Positions 6,134 through 13,765 are shown, numbered from the stretch's first letter. The stretch is DNA of 41,944 nucleotides from Pullulanibacillus pueri (GCF_014639255.1 NZ_BMFV01000013.1:1-41944); one strand, 5' to 3'. The notes: a model not told the origin generated them from the letters alone. Program-made: numbers and translations.

Positions 6134-7624
6134 GTGTTGGATAAAGAGCAAAAAGAAAAGAAACATTCACGATTTTCACGAAAGAAAAAAGCGGCTCTTC
6201 TTCAAAAAGAAGATATCACCATTGTGGACACCAAAGTCGCTAAAAAAGCTGTCGTGGCAACAGGGATGGGGAATGCTATGGAATGGTTTGACTTTGGCAT
6301 TTATTCTTACCTTGCCGCGACAATCGGTAAAATCTTTTTCCCAGAATTTACTGGCCCCACGCAACTCGTCTTTAGTTTTGCGACGTTTGCCATCGCCTTC
6401 CTTGTCCGCCCTATTGGAGGCATGTTTTTCGGGATGTTAGGCGATCGATTGGGACGGAAAAAGATTTTAGCGATTACATTGGTCATGATGGCCTTTGCAA
6501 CACTTTGTATCGGATTGATCCCTAGTTACCATTCGATCGGTATCACTGCACCTATTTTGTTGCTCGTTGCCCGCTTGATCCAAGGCTTTTCAACAGGTGG
6601 CGAATACTCAGGCGCAATGACATTTATTGCTGAGTCCACACCGGACAAAAAACGCGGTATTATGTCAAGTGGCTTAGAAGTGGGAACATTAGTCGGTTAT
6701 ATTTTTGGATCAGGAATCGTCACCTTACTCACCTTTATTCTAGGATCAGACTCCATGTTAAGCTGGGGTTGGCGCATTCCCTTTTTAATTGCAGCTCCTA
6801 TTGGACTTATTGGCCTTTATTTACGAAATAATTTGGAGGAATCCCCAGCCTTCGAAGCCATGGAAAAAGAGAAGGAGAATGAAAATCGCCATGTCTCTAT
6901 GAAAGATATTTTAGTTTACCACCGTAAACCGTTACTGGTTGGTATGATTTTAGTCTTCTTCTATAATATTGTTGATTATACCGTATTGTCCTATATGCCC
7001 TCCCATTTAAACGCTGTACTTAATTATGGCGAAACCAAAGGGCTACTTCTTATTTTAATTGTAATGTTCATTATGATTCCGATTGTCTTAATCATGGGTT
7101 ATTTTGGCGACCGCATTGGGTCTAAAAGAATTATTCAAGGGGGATTAATCGGATTAATTCTCTTATCCTTCCCCTCCTTCTTAATGATCGGCAGTGGCAA
7201 CAACTGGCTTGTCTTTTTCGGCTTGATGATTTTAGCCGTCTTTTTAGCCTCGTTTCAGGGAACGATGCCATCCTTGCTGCCTTCGTTATTTTTTACCGAT
7301 GTTAGATATGGGGCTTTAGCCATTACCTATAATATATCTGCTTCCATATTTGGAGGAACCGCCCCACTGGTCATTGCTTGGTTCATCAGTTTAACGTCGA
7401 GTAATTTTATCCCTGCTTATTATCTCATTCTTTCCTCACTGATTGGCATTGGGGTCGTAACCTTTTTAGTGAAAGATCCATCGGGTAAACCGCTTAGAGG
7501 CTCAGCTCCAGCGGTTGAAGAAAAACAAGAAATCAAAGAAATATTAGAGGATCCTGAAGAAGCCTTATGGTGGACCGAAGAGAAAAAAAGAATTGATAAC
7601 AAGATTAATGAACAATATGATTAA
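6134..7624 (+). CDS. MFS metabolite:H+ symporter, ProP-like (osmolyte uptake)
   Basis: This 496-residue protein belongs to the MHS branch of the MFS, which includes E. coli ProP. Visible signs are GNAMEWFDFGIYSYLA at about 46-61, RPIGGMFFGMLGDRLGRKK (motif A), and QGFSTGGEYSGAMTFIAE, the branch hallmark. Twelve membrane segments follow, then a charged C-terminal tail of about 50 residues rich in Glu and Lys (EEKQEIKEILEDPEEALWWT), which recalls but is not clearly the coiled-coil tail of ProP. The N-terminus is a basic stretch of about 30 residues. The likely role is proton-coupled uptake of proline, betaine or another small carboxylate. The start is GTG at 6134, five bases after AAGGAGG. The gene is monocistronic. 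Confidence 0.85.
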   Translation: MLDKEQKEKKHSRFSRKKKAALLQKEDITIVDTKVAKKAVVATGMGNAMEWFDFGIYSYLAATIGKIFFPEFTGPTQLVFSFATFAIAFLVRPIGGMFFGMLGDRLGRKKILAITLVMMAFATLCIGLIPSYHSIGITAPILLLVARLIQGFSTGGEYSGAMTFIAESTPDKKRGIMSSGLEVGTLVGYIFGSGIVTLLTFILGSDSMLSWGWRIPFLIAAPIGLIGLYLRNNLEESPAFEAMEKEKENENRHVSMKDILVYHRKPLLVGMILVFFYNIVDYTVLSYMPSHLNAVLNYGETKGLLLILIVMFIMIPIVLIMGYFGDRIGSKRIIQGGLIGLILLSFPSFLMIGSGNNWLVFFGLMILAVFLASFQGTMPSLLPSLFFTDVRYGALAITYNISASIFGGTAPLVIAWFISLTSSNFIPAYYLILSSLIGIGVVTFLVKDPSGKPLRGSAPAVEEKQEIKEILEDPEEALWWTEEKKRIDNKINEQYD

Positions 7625-7686
7625 GCAAGTAGGCAGGAACTTTAAGACGTACAGGAACGCCTTTTTTAGAAAATTGCTGAATCCAA

Positions 7687-7715
7687 TTGATCATCGTTTG
7701 TCTCTATGATATGAT
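7687..7715 (+). promoter_or_regulatory. Promoter of the riboswitch-folD transcript
   Basis: TTGATC (7687-7692), a 17-base spacer and TATGAT (7710-7715) place the transcript start just before the riboswitch aptamer at about 7734. Confidence 0.6.
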
Positions 7716-7733
7716 CAAATCAATAAGAAGCGG

Positions 7734-7807
7734 ATGCAGTAACTGACGACATTTGTGGAACCAACCACAGGGGAGCTGCATGGACATAACGTCGGGTCGT
7801 CTGGGCA
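7734..7807 (+). ncRNA. ZTP (pfl) riboswitch upstream of folD
   Basis: The aptamer has P1 ATGCAG (7734-7739) / CTGCAT (7776-7781), with the conserved ACTGACGAC on its 5' side. P2 is TGTGG (7754-7758) / CCACA (7765-7769), followed by GGGGAGC, and the conserved 3' block is GTCGTCTGGGCA (7796-7807). GACGAC (7745-7750) pairs with GTCGTC (7796-7801) as the pseudoknot. These are the hallmarks of the pfl motif, which senses the purine intermediate ZMP/ZTP that builds up when 10-formyl-THF is short, and which often controls folate one-carbon genes. A terminator follows directly, so ligand binding should allow read-through into folD. Confidence 0.9.
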
Positions 7808-7845
7808 GAGATAAGGAGAATGAGCTCCTTATCTCTTTTATTTTC
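7807..7845 (+). terminator. Riboswitch-controlled terminator before folD
   Basis: A perfect 12-bp stem AGAGATAAGGAG (7807-7818) / CTCCTTATCTCT (7825-7836) with a 6-base loop is followed by TTTATTTT. The stem begins at the last bases of the riboswitch core, so aptamer folding and terminator folding can compete. Confidence 0.9.
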
Positions 7846-7889
7846 CCACTGCAAAGCGCGAGGAAAAACGAAAGAGGTGGCTATTTAAG

Positions 7890-8726
7890 ATGGAACAAAT
7901 CATTTTAGATGGAAAACAGGTATCAAAAAAAGTGAGAGAAAGCTTAAAGGAAAAAGTCACTGACTTAAAAGCAAAAGGAATTATTCCTTGTCTGGCGACG
8001 ATTCTGGTTGGTGATGATCCCTCCTCAGAAACCTATGTCAAAATGAAGGGAAATGCCTGCGAAAAGGTGGGCATTAAGTCCATCCGCCTTCACCTACCCA
8101 AAGAAACGACAACAGAGACCCTTATAGAGACCATTGAAAACCTCAATCACGATAGTTCTGTTCACGGGATTCTTCTGCAACATCCTGTTCCTTCACATAT
8201 TGATGAACGAGCAGCTTTTGAATCCATTGCGATTGAAAAGGATGTTGATGGTGTGACTAGCGCAGGTTATGGACAAACAGCCTTGGGTTTTGGCAAATAT
8301 CCTTCATGTACACCTGCTGCCATTATGAAAATTATTGACGACTATGACATCCCAGTCGATGGAAAACACGCGGTTGTTGTCGGGCGAAGCCCCATTTTAG
8401 GCAAACCCGTCTCTGCTCTACTATTGAATAGGAATGCCACCGTCACAACCTGCCATTCCCATACTACCAATTTACCTGAGATCGTCAAACAAGCCGATAT
8501 TGTGATCGCTGCCGTGGGTAAACCTAAATTCATCCAAGGGGATTGGATTAAAAAGGGAGCCGTAATTCTAGATGCCGGCTACAACAAAGGCAATATAGGT
8601 GATATTGATTACGAAGCCTGCCTCGAAAATGCCAGTGCCATTACCCCTGTACCAGGTGGGGTGGGTCCCGTTACCATTTCAATGCTACTCAAGCATACAG
8701 TCGAAGCTGCTGCTCTGACCGAATAG
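7890..8726 (+). CDS. folD: FolD: methylene-THF dehydrogenase / methenyl-THF cyclohydrolase
   Basis: This 278-residue cytosolic enzyme interconverts 5,10-methylene-THF, methenyl-THF and 10-formyl-THF using NAD(P). Catalytic Tyr49 and Lys53 lie in ETYVKMKGNAC, Gln97 in GILLQHPVP, and Asp120 in KDVDG. The nucleotide site is VVVGRSPILGKPVSALLL (163-179), and the C-terminal signature is ITPVPGGVGPVTISML (251-266). It differs from the usual family at several places. DVDGFHP/NxG is DVDGVTSAGYGQTALG, PCTPxG is SCTPAA, and DVGINxxxxGKxxGD is shortened to DAGYNKGNIGD. It may therefore be a second, divergent FolD. GAAAGAGGTGG precedes the ATG. A ZTP riboswitch and terminator control it. Confidence 0.92.
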   Translation: MEQIILDGKQVSKKVRESLKEKVTDLKAKGIIPCLATILVGDDPSSETYVKMKGNACEKVGIKSIRLHLPKETTTETLIETIENLNHDSSVHGILLQHPVPSHIDERAAFESIAIEKDVDGVTSAGYGQTALGFGKYPSCTPAAIMKIIDDYDIPVDGKHAVVVGRSPILGKPVSALLLNRNATVTTCHSHTTNLPEIVKQADIVIAAVGKPKFIQGDWIKKGAVILDAGYNKGNIGDIDYEACLENASAITPVPGGVGPVTISMLLKHTVEAAALTE

Positions 8727-8795
8727 ATACGAAAAACTTGGCTTAGATAATTTTTTTTCCGATCTCTTATGGCCAAGCCGACCCTACCCACATCG

Positions 8796-8836
8796 TGAGG
8801 GCATGAGGAAAGCGAGCGTTCTGAAGCGGGAGTCCA
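8796..8836. repeat. Partial copy of the 4319-4460 intergenic repeat
   Basis: The segment GAGGAAAGCGAGCGTTCTG AAGCGGGAGTCC resembles the end of the element at 4319-4460 (GGAAAGCGAAGTATTCTGCC GAAGCGG). Only the 3' third of the element is present. It lies between folD and the convergent AhpD-like gene. Confidence 0.5.
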
Positions 8837-8883
8837 CACCGTCATGATAATCAAAACTTTGTACTACTTTCTTGTTCTTAAAA

Positions 8884-8923
8884 AAACCGGAGGGGATGCT
8901 TTTACAAGCCCTTCCTCCGGTTT
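8884..8923 (-). terminator. Terminator of the AhpD-like gene (bidirectional)
   Basis: AAACCGGAGG and CCTCCGGTTT (8923-8914 and 8893-8884 on the minus strand) form a 10-bp stem. On the minus strand it is followed by a T-run. It sits between the convergent folD and AhpD-like genes and could stop both transcripts. Confidence 0.8.
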
Positions 8924-8942
8924 CATCTTTCACTATAAAGGA

Positions 8943-9389
8943 TTAATCATCCACTGGTGGCATAAGTTTTGTCGTAATGCCGATCCGATTCCAAGCATTG
9001 ATCGCGATGATTTGCATAAGCATTTCACTTATTTCCTTGTCATCAAAATAGCGCTGCATCTCTGAGTAAACATCATCCGGAACTTGATGTTCAGAAATCA
9101 GAGTCACCGCTTCAGTAAAAGCTAAAACTGCACGCTCTTCAGGTGTATAAAAAGGCGCTTCTCTCCAAGCATTCAGTCCATATATCCGTTGTTCCGTTTC
9201 CCCTTGCTTTCGTGCATCTTTTGTATGCATGTCAATACAAAAAGCACAGCCATTGAGCTGTGAAGCTCTAATTTTAATAAGCTCTCTTAATTGAGGGGAT
9301 TGTCCCGTCCCACTTACATAACGTTCAAGCTCTGCCATGACTTTGTAGCTTTCGGGATTGATTTGATGCATTTGAAATCGTGTGTCCAT
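8943..9389 (-). CDS. Carboxymuconolactone decarboxylase family (AhpD-like) protein
   Basis: This 148-residue AhpD-fold protein has the redox motif CAFCIDMH (Cys48, Cys51, His55) in RASQLNGCAFCIDMHTKDA. It also has the later EAVTLI helix common in this family. Such proteins usually act as small peroxidases or disulfide reductases. The ATG at 9389 follows AAGGAGG by 11 bases. The ECF41 sigma factor gene lies directly upstream on the same strand, and an ECF41-type promoter sits between them (9430-9456). Carboxymuconolactone-decarboxylase-like genes are the standard neighbours and targets of ECF41 sigma factors, so this gene is probably the sigma factor's main target. Physiological substrate is unknown. 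Confidence 0.87.
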   Translation of the reverse strand: MDTRFQMHQINPESYKVMAELERYVSGTGQSPQLRELIKIRASQLNGCAFCIDMHTKDARKQGETEQRIYGLNAWREAPFYTPEERAVLAFTEAVTLISEHQVPDDVYSEMQRYFDDKEISEMLMQIIAINAWNRIGITTKLMPPVDD

Positions 9390-9429
9390 ATCATCATATG
9401 CCTCCTTTTAATTGTCTTTCACTCATTAA

Positions 9430-9456
9430 GACAACTAAAAGGATCTTTTTGTGACA
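9430..9456 (-). promoter_or_regulatory. ECF41-type promoter of the AhpD-like gene
   Basis: On the minus strand TGTCACA (9456-9450), exactly 16 bases, and TGTC (9433-9430) match the ECF41 promoter pattern TGTCACA-N16-CGTC as I recall it, with one change in the -10. It lies between the sigma factor stop and the start of the AhpD-like gene. Confidence 0.7.
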
Positions 9457-9462
9457 CCAAAG

Positions 9463-10323
9463 CTAAATTATTTTTGGTAGTTTATCAGGATTAAGGACAC
9501 CATAAATATGCATGACTGTCCGTGTGTCGGGATTGACGTCAAAAAGCCAGATTGCTTTTGGGGCCGCATTTTCAACCACCATCATTGCGACTTCATCGTT
9601 CACTTTGATGGGCACCTGCTCATCTCCAAAACTCCCCTTTGACCAAATTCCCTTAAAAAAGGCAAAAATCCGTTGAATTCCTGAAATCGATCGTGTTGCT
9701 GCCCTTGTTTTTCCACCACCATCGGTTTGAATGACTGTATCCTCAGTCACCAATTTTACAAGTTCAGATATATTCCCCTGCTTTAAAGCCTGAATAAACT
9801 GTTCAGCGACAATAGGCTGCACAGTGTTCTTAGCTTCGGATATATGAGTCCGTCCTATTTTCCGATGAGCACGGCTATAGAGTTGCCGACAGTTGGCCTC
9901 TGTTTTCCCAATGGTTTCAGAGAGATCCTTATAAGAAAAACTATAGGACTCTCTTAGGACATAGACAACACGCTCCAATGGGGATAAAACTTCAAGCATG
10001 ACTAAATAAGCATACGACATCTCCTCTTGCCTTTTTATATGGTCTAAAGGTTCATTCTCCGCCTTATAAAAAGGTTCAGGTAACCACGTACCAACATAGA
10101 CTTCTTTCTTTTTGGCAGCTGATTTCATCACGTTGATACACCTATTGCTCACAGCTTTACTTAAAAAAGCCTGAGGATGCTTCACTTTACTCCAGTCGGT
10201 TGATTCTAATGACACAAAGACATCATGGACAATATCCTCTGCTTCACTTACTGTCCCTAAAAAGCGATACGCTATGGAAAAAAGTAGAGAATAGTAGTCT
10301 CGATACGCTTGTTCAAAATAAAT
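9463..10323 (-). CDS. ECF41-group sigma factor with fused SnoaL-like domain (SigJ type)
   Basis: The reading frame encodes sigma region 2 (LLFSIAYRFLGTVSEAEDIV), region 4 (LEVLSPLERVVYVLRESYSF) and a C-terminal SnoaL-like regulatory domain. The ECF41 signatures WLPEP, TDGGGK and NPDKL are all present. Region 2 continues upstream of the first GTG (10215) for 36 more residues, up to an in-frame stop, with no ATG, GTG or TTG. The only start placed correctly after a ribosome site (GGGGAGGAG) is ATT at 10323, which gives 286 residues, the normal length for the group. A start at 10215 would cut region 2 in half. Either AUU is used for initiation or the start codon has mutated. The C-terminal domain in this group tunes sigma activity in place of an anti-sigma factor. 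Confidence 0.85.
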   Translation of the reverse strand: MYFEQAYRDYYSLLFSIAYRFLGTVSEAEDIVHDVFVSLESTDWSKVKHPQAFLSKAVSNRCINVMKSAAKKKEVYVGTWLPEPFYKAENEPLDHIKRQEEMSYAYLVMLEVLSPLERVVYVLRESYSFSYKDLSETIGKTEANCRQLYSRAHRKIGRTHISEAKNTVQPIVAEQFIQALKQGNISELVKLVTEDTVIQTDGGGKTRAATRSISGIQRIFAFFKGIWSKGSFGDEQVPIKVNDEVAMMVVENAAPKAIWLFDVNPDTRTVMHIYGVLNPDKLPKII

Positions 10324-10362
10324 AGCTCTCCTCCCCTTTATCTACAATCATCTATAATTGTG

Positions 10363-10368
10363 ATTATA
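10363..10368 (-). promoter_or_regulatory. -10 element upstream of the sigma factor gene
   Basis: A perfect TATAAT on the minus strand lies about 40 bases before the ATT start. No good -35 is visible 16-18 bases upstream, so confidence is limited. No ECF41-type TGTCACA box is seen here, so autoregulation is not indicated. Confidence 0.4.
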
Positions 10369-10424
10369 CTAGGAATTAGGCTTTTTTAGTAATGTTTAAA
10401 TGCTATCACTTTTTCTCTAAATCA

Positions 10425-11267
10425 TTAAAAATCAAAATGATCAGGATCTGGACCGACCCGCTTGTTTTGGTTTAAGCCATCAATGCGTTCCATATCTTCT
10501 TTCGCTAACTCGAAATCAAAGACTGCAGCATTTTCAATGATACGATGCTCTTTGATTGATTTTGGAATGGTTACAACGCCATTTTGTAGATCCCAACGTA
10601 ATATGATTTGTGCAACGGACTTATTGTATTTTCCCGCTAACTCTTTCAACTCAGGGTTATCCAACAGCTGCCCTTGCATTAAAGGTGACCAAGCACCAAG
10701 CTGAATACCGTTTTTCACACAGAAGGCTTGCAGCTCTTTTTGTGTCAAACGAGGATGATATTCCACTTGATTGAGCACGGGTTTAATTTCTGCATCTTTC
10801 ATAAGGTCTTCAAGGTGATGAATCTGGAAGTTACTCACACCAATAGCCTTGACTTTCTCCTCTTTATACAGAGTTTCTAATGCACGCCAAGCGTCTTTAA
10901 ATTTCCCTTCAACTGGCCAATGAATAAGATAAAGGTCTAAGTAATCCAGGCCAAGTTTTTGTAGGCTGGTTTCATAAGCCGCGAGTGTAGCTTCATAACC
11001 TAAATCATCATTCCACACTTTAGATGTTACAAATAACGCTTCACGGGAAATGCCTGTTTCTTGAATAGCTTCACGAATCGCTTGTCCGACACCCTCTTCA
11101 TTCCCATAAATCGCAGCTGTATCAATATTCCGGTAGCCATGTTTGATAGCAGCTTTAACGGCTTGGATAAGATCCGGACCTTCTTCAACTTTAAAAACAC
11201 CAATACCGAACCAAGGCATTTTTACTCCATTATTTAATTGCGTTCTATTCTGTAAACTTTTTACCAT
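10425..11267 (-). CDS. ytbE: Aldo/keto reductase, YtbE type
   Basis: This 280-residue NADPH-dependent TIM-barrel reductase acts on small aldehydes and ketones. The catalytic tetrad is present: Asp and Tyr in NIDTAAIYGNEEGVG, Lys in TSKVWNDDLGYE, and His in YLIHWPVEG. The C-terminal cofactor segment is IPKSIKEHRI, and the ending RVGPDPDHFDF matches B. subtilis YtbE. The start is the ATG at 11267, eight bases after GGAGG; an in-frame TTG at 11282 overlaps that ribosome site and is less likely. It lies downstream of the ytbD-type MFS gene on the same strand, with the HxlR regulator divergent beyond it, the same arrangement as ytbE-ytbD/ytcD in B. subtilis. Confidence 0.92.
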   Translation of the reverse strand: MVKSLQNRTQLNNGVKMPWFGIGVFKVEEGPDLIQAVKAAIKHGYRNIDTAAIYGNEEGVGQAIREAIQETGISREALFVTSKVWNDDLGYEATLAAYETSLQKLGLDYLDLYLIHWPVEGKFKDAWRALETLYKEEKVKAIGVSNFQIHHLEDLMKDAEIKPVLNQVEYHPRLTQKELQAFCVKNGIQLGAWSPLMQGQLLDNPELKELAGKYNKSVAQIILRWDLQNGVVTIPKSIKEHRIIENAAVFDFELAKEDMERIDGLNQNKRVGPDPDHFDF

Positions 11268-11364
11268 TAAAAGTTCCTCCAAAAATTCATTTTGAGCTAC
11301 ATTCTTTCATTTCTCTAGCGCTAAGACTTGCCTCACCTCCTTTCAAGGAATAGTTTTACTTGCT

Positions 11365-12558
11365 CTAAGCGTTGGCTTTCCGATCCTTTCGTTCTAAAGC
11401 GCGACTCCATCCGGTTAACACAACCGCAATCGCAACCATAATGGCGCCAATCCATGCTGTATGAATCAGACCCATCGAATCAGTAATCAGCCCACCTAAA
11501 TAGGATCCAATCGCAATCCCAGCATTAAAAGCAGCAATATTGACCGCGGATGCGACATCGACAGCACTAGGGACAAAGCGCTCTGCTAACATAACAACAT
11601 AGACTTGCAAGCCCGGGACATTCATAAACGCAAAAAGCCCCATAAATAAGATGGTAATAATTCCTGCGACTTTAAAAGGCGCAGTAAAGGTTAAAACAAA
11701 CAAAACAATAGCTTGGACACTAAACATATAAAATAAGGCAACCAGCGGTTTGTGGTTGGCTAATTTCCCACCAATGGTATTTCCTACAGCAATCGCCACA
11801 CCATAAATGAGCAAAATAATCGCTACAGTTCCTGCTTTGATCCCTGTCACCGTTTGTAACAACGGGGACAAGTAAGTGAAAACAACGAAAGTACCGCCAT
11901 ATCCTAACGCGGTAATAATGAATAATAGTAACAACCGACCATTCGTCACCAGTTTCACTTGGTCACGTAGCGATGTCCGAGCCCCTTTTCTTAAATCGCC
12001 AGGCACCAAAAAGCTATTCGCGATTAATGCCACAATACCTACAGCGACAATGACGAGAAAAGCCAATCGCCAACCAAACTGTTGCCCAATAAACGTGCCA
12101 ATTGGAACACCCGTCACCGTTGCAATGGTGAGTCCTGTAAACATGATTGAGATTGCACTGGCTCTTCGATTTTCTGGAACGAGATCAGCAGCAATCGTTG
12201 AGCCAATGGACATAAAAACACCGTGAGAGAAAGCTGAGATGACACGGGCCACCAATAACAGACCGATACTTGTTGCACTTGCGGCTAGACCATTGCCAAT
12301 AATAAAGACAATCATGATCCATATTAATAAAGACTTCCGTGACATACTCGAGGTTAATGAAGTGATAATCGGTGCACCAAAAGTGACACCTAATGCATAC
12401 AGCGAAACCGTTAATCCCGCTGTCGTCACAGGAATATTTAAATCACTTGATATAAGAGGTAAGAGACCGACACTGATAAATTCAGTTGTTCCTATCGCAA
12501 AAGCACTGACGGCTAACGCAAGCAATGCCAAAGTACTTCTTTTTTTATCTAAACTCAA
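11365..12558 (-). CDS. ytbD: MFS transporter, DHA1 (AraJ/YtbD type)
   Basis: This 397-residue, 12-segment exporter begins LALLALAVSAFAIGTTEFIS, the DHA1 signature with the acidic residue in TM1. It has the motif C-like region GVPIGTFIGQQFGWRLAF in TM5. It is probably an efflux pump for a small organic compound. It is transcribed with the ytbE-type reductase (gap 97 bases) and divergently from the HxlR regulator at 12743, which probably controls it through the palindromes at 12671-12718. The ATG at 12558 follows AAGGAGGAAAATGC. The symbol rests on the shared gene arrangement and family; substrate unknown. Confidence 0.85.
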   Translation of the reverse strand: MSLDKKRSTLALLALAVSAFAIGTTEFISVGLLPLISSDLNIPVTTAGLTVSLYALGVTFGAPIITSLTSSMSRKSLLIWIMIVFIIGNGLAASATSIGLLLVARVISAFSHGVFMSIGSTIAADLVPENRRASAISIMFTGLTIATVTGVPIGTFIGQQFGWRLAFLVIVAVGIVALIANSFLVPGDLRKGARTSLRDQVKLVTNGRLLLLFIITALGYGGTFVVFTYLSPLLQTVTGIKAGTVAIILLIYGVAIAVGNTIGGKLANHKPLVALFYMFSVQAIVLFVLTFTAPFKVAGIITILFMGLFAFMNVPGLQVYVVMLAERFVPSAVDVASAVNIAAFNAGIAIGSYLGGLITDSMGLIHTAWIGAIMVAIAVVLTGWSRALERKDRKANA

Positions 12559-12670
12559 TGCATTTTCCTCCTTGTATAGCTGACATATTTATTTGAACCA
12601 CTCAAAAAAACGAGATTCTTCGGCCAACAAATGTTATTATGAGACTTGGAGATCATAATGAAAAGTACGC

Positions 12671-12718
12671 ACTTTAAAGTACTCTAGATACCTTAAGGTG
12701 ATATAGGCACTTTAAAGT
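12671..12718. promoter_or_regulatory. Three phased palindromic operators between ytbD and ytcD
   Basis: Three perfect 10-bp palindromes lie exactly 19 bases apart start to start: ACTTTAAAGT (12671-12680), ACCTTAAGGT (12690-12699) and ACTTTAAAGT (12709-12718). The two outer ones share GCACTTTAAAGT. They fill the gap upstream of the HxlR gene and reach toward the divergent ytbD promoter. The obvious ligand is the HxlR regulator encoded next door. 19 bases is close to two helical turns, so dimers would stack on nearly one face. Confidence 0.75.
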
Positions 12719-12742
12719 TCCTATAGAATAGGAGAGAAGATT

Positions 12743-13114
12743 ATGCAAGCAAAGAAATATAATATCTCAGTCGAAGCAACCTTGGAAGTTATCGGAGGGA
12801 AATGGAAATGTGTGATTCTTTGTCACCTAACCCATGGAAAAAAACGTACAAGTGAATTAAGACGCTTAATCCCACAAATCACCCAAAAAATGCTCACGCA
12901 ACAATTAAGAGAATTAGAAGAAGATGGCATCATTAATCGCATTGTTTATAACCAAGTGCCGCCAAAAGTGGAATATGAACTCAGTGATTACGGTTGGGGA
13001 TTGAAAGGCATTTTAGACGCCCTATGCGCCTGGGGAGAAAAACACCTCGACAAAGTTTATGGTGACAAGTATTCTGTCTTAGAGAAAAGTGTATTAAATG
13101 AACAACTCGATTGA
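12743..13114 (+). CDS. ytcD: HxlR-family transcriptional regulator, YtcD type
   Basis: This 123-residue winged-helix protein carries the HxlR signature IGGKWKCVILCHLTHG, then RTSELRRLIPQITQKMLTQQ (recognition helix) and LEEDGIINRIVYNQVPPKVEYELSDYG (wing). HxlR proteins bind as dimers to short palindromes, and many sense electrophiles or oxidants through cysteines. The N-terminal cysteine used by YodB/HypR is absent here, but Cys28 and Cys32 sit in the first helices. The ATG at 12743 follows AGGAGAG. It is divergent from ytbD-ytbE, and three palindromes in the gap are its probable operators, implying control of both directions. Confidence 0.88.
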   Translation: MQAKKYNISVEATLEVIGGKWKCVILCHLTHGKKRTSELRRLIPQITQKMLTQQLRELEEDGIINRIVYNQVPPKVEYELSDYGWGLKGILDALCAWGEKHLDKVYGDKYSVLEKSVLNEQLD

Positions 13115-13143
13115 TTTCAGCATGTCTTATTCCTTATCCCTTA

Positions 13144-13152
13144 TGCTATAAT
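13144..13152 (+). promoter_or_regulatory. Extended -10 promoter of the gene at 13247
   Basis: TGC TATAAT (TGn at 13144-13146, perfect -10 at 13147-13152) has no good -35 but is a strong extended -10. It lies about 95 bases before the start, leaving an untranslated leader in which I see no known element. Confidence 0.5.
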
Positions 13153-13246
13153 GAGGCAATAAGACGAGGTAAATGCTTCCTTCATTTATCTTTGATAGGT
13201 CTACACATGCAAACACATCAAAAACTAAACACACTTTGGAGGCCAT

Positions 13247-13723
13247 ATGCTAACGTTTGAAGAGAAACTTAGAATTATTGAATCCTTTCCGCAATTAAAA
13301 AGAAAGGATGTTTCATTAGGGCGAGTCAATTTCAGTTACGATGAGAGTATTTTAGATAAGAAAAATGTTGTCTACCACCTGCATCCTAATGGAAATGGTT
13401 ACGTTTATGGCGCACACCTCAGATTTTATGATACGGATGAAAAAGGCTATGTGAACATTCGTGATTACTCAGAAAAAGCGCTGCGGACAATTATTGAAAA
13501 ATCCATCCACTTTATGACGGAAAAGCCAGCAGGCGAACAAACGCCTGAGGAGGAAGTCAATGAAACATGGAAGAACCGTGAAGGGCATACATTAACCCTT
13601 GTCCAAGAGGATGAAGACGTCTGGAATGTCTATGCTGGGGAAAACCTTGACAATATGTTTGGCACCTATGACGAAGCTGTAGATTATTTATTAGAAGAAG
13701 GCTTCCGTCCCTTCACCAAATAA
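13247..13723 (+). CDS. Conserved hypothetical protein
   Basis: This 158-residue, acidic, soluble protein has no membrane segment. I do not recognise its family. The N-terminal part (MLTFEEKLRIIESFPQLKRK, then VNFSYDES, then VVYHLHPNGNGYVYG) looks like a compact alpha/beta domain. The C-terminal 50 residues (HTLTLVQEDEDVWNVYAGEN, then FGTYDEAVDYLLEEGFRPF) look like a second small beta-alpha unit joined by an acidic linker (GEQTPEEEVNE). The strong GGAGG site eight bases before the ATG and the terminator after it make a real, monocistronic gene likely. Confidence 0.75.
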   Translation: MLTFEEKLRIIESFPQLKRKDVSLGRVNFSYDESILDKKNVVYHLHPNGNGYVYGAHLRFYDTDEKGYVNIRDYSEKALRTIIEKSIHFMTEKPAGEQTPEEEVNETWKNREGHTLTLVQEDEDVWNVYAGENLDNMFGTYDEAVDYLLEEGFRPFTK

Positions 13724-13739
13724 TACCCAAATCAACACG

Positions 13740-13765
13740 CCCTTCAACTTTGAAGGGTTTTCTAG
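13740..13765 (+). terminator. Rho-independent terminator
   Basis: A perfect stem CCCTTCAA (13740-13747) / TTGAAGGG (13750-13757) with a very tight CT loop is followed by TTTTCTAGTTTT. It lies 17 bases after the hypothetical gene. Confidence 0.8.

Noticed and set aside
8844..9065. 73-codon plus-strand frame after folD
   Set aside because: It overlaps the terminator and then the AhpD-like gene in antisense; no ribosome site.
9463..10215. Sigma factor taken as a truncated 250-residue protein from GTG 10215
   Set aside because: Region 2 clearly continues upstream in frame, and the GTG has no ribosome site.
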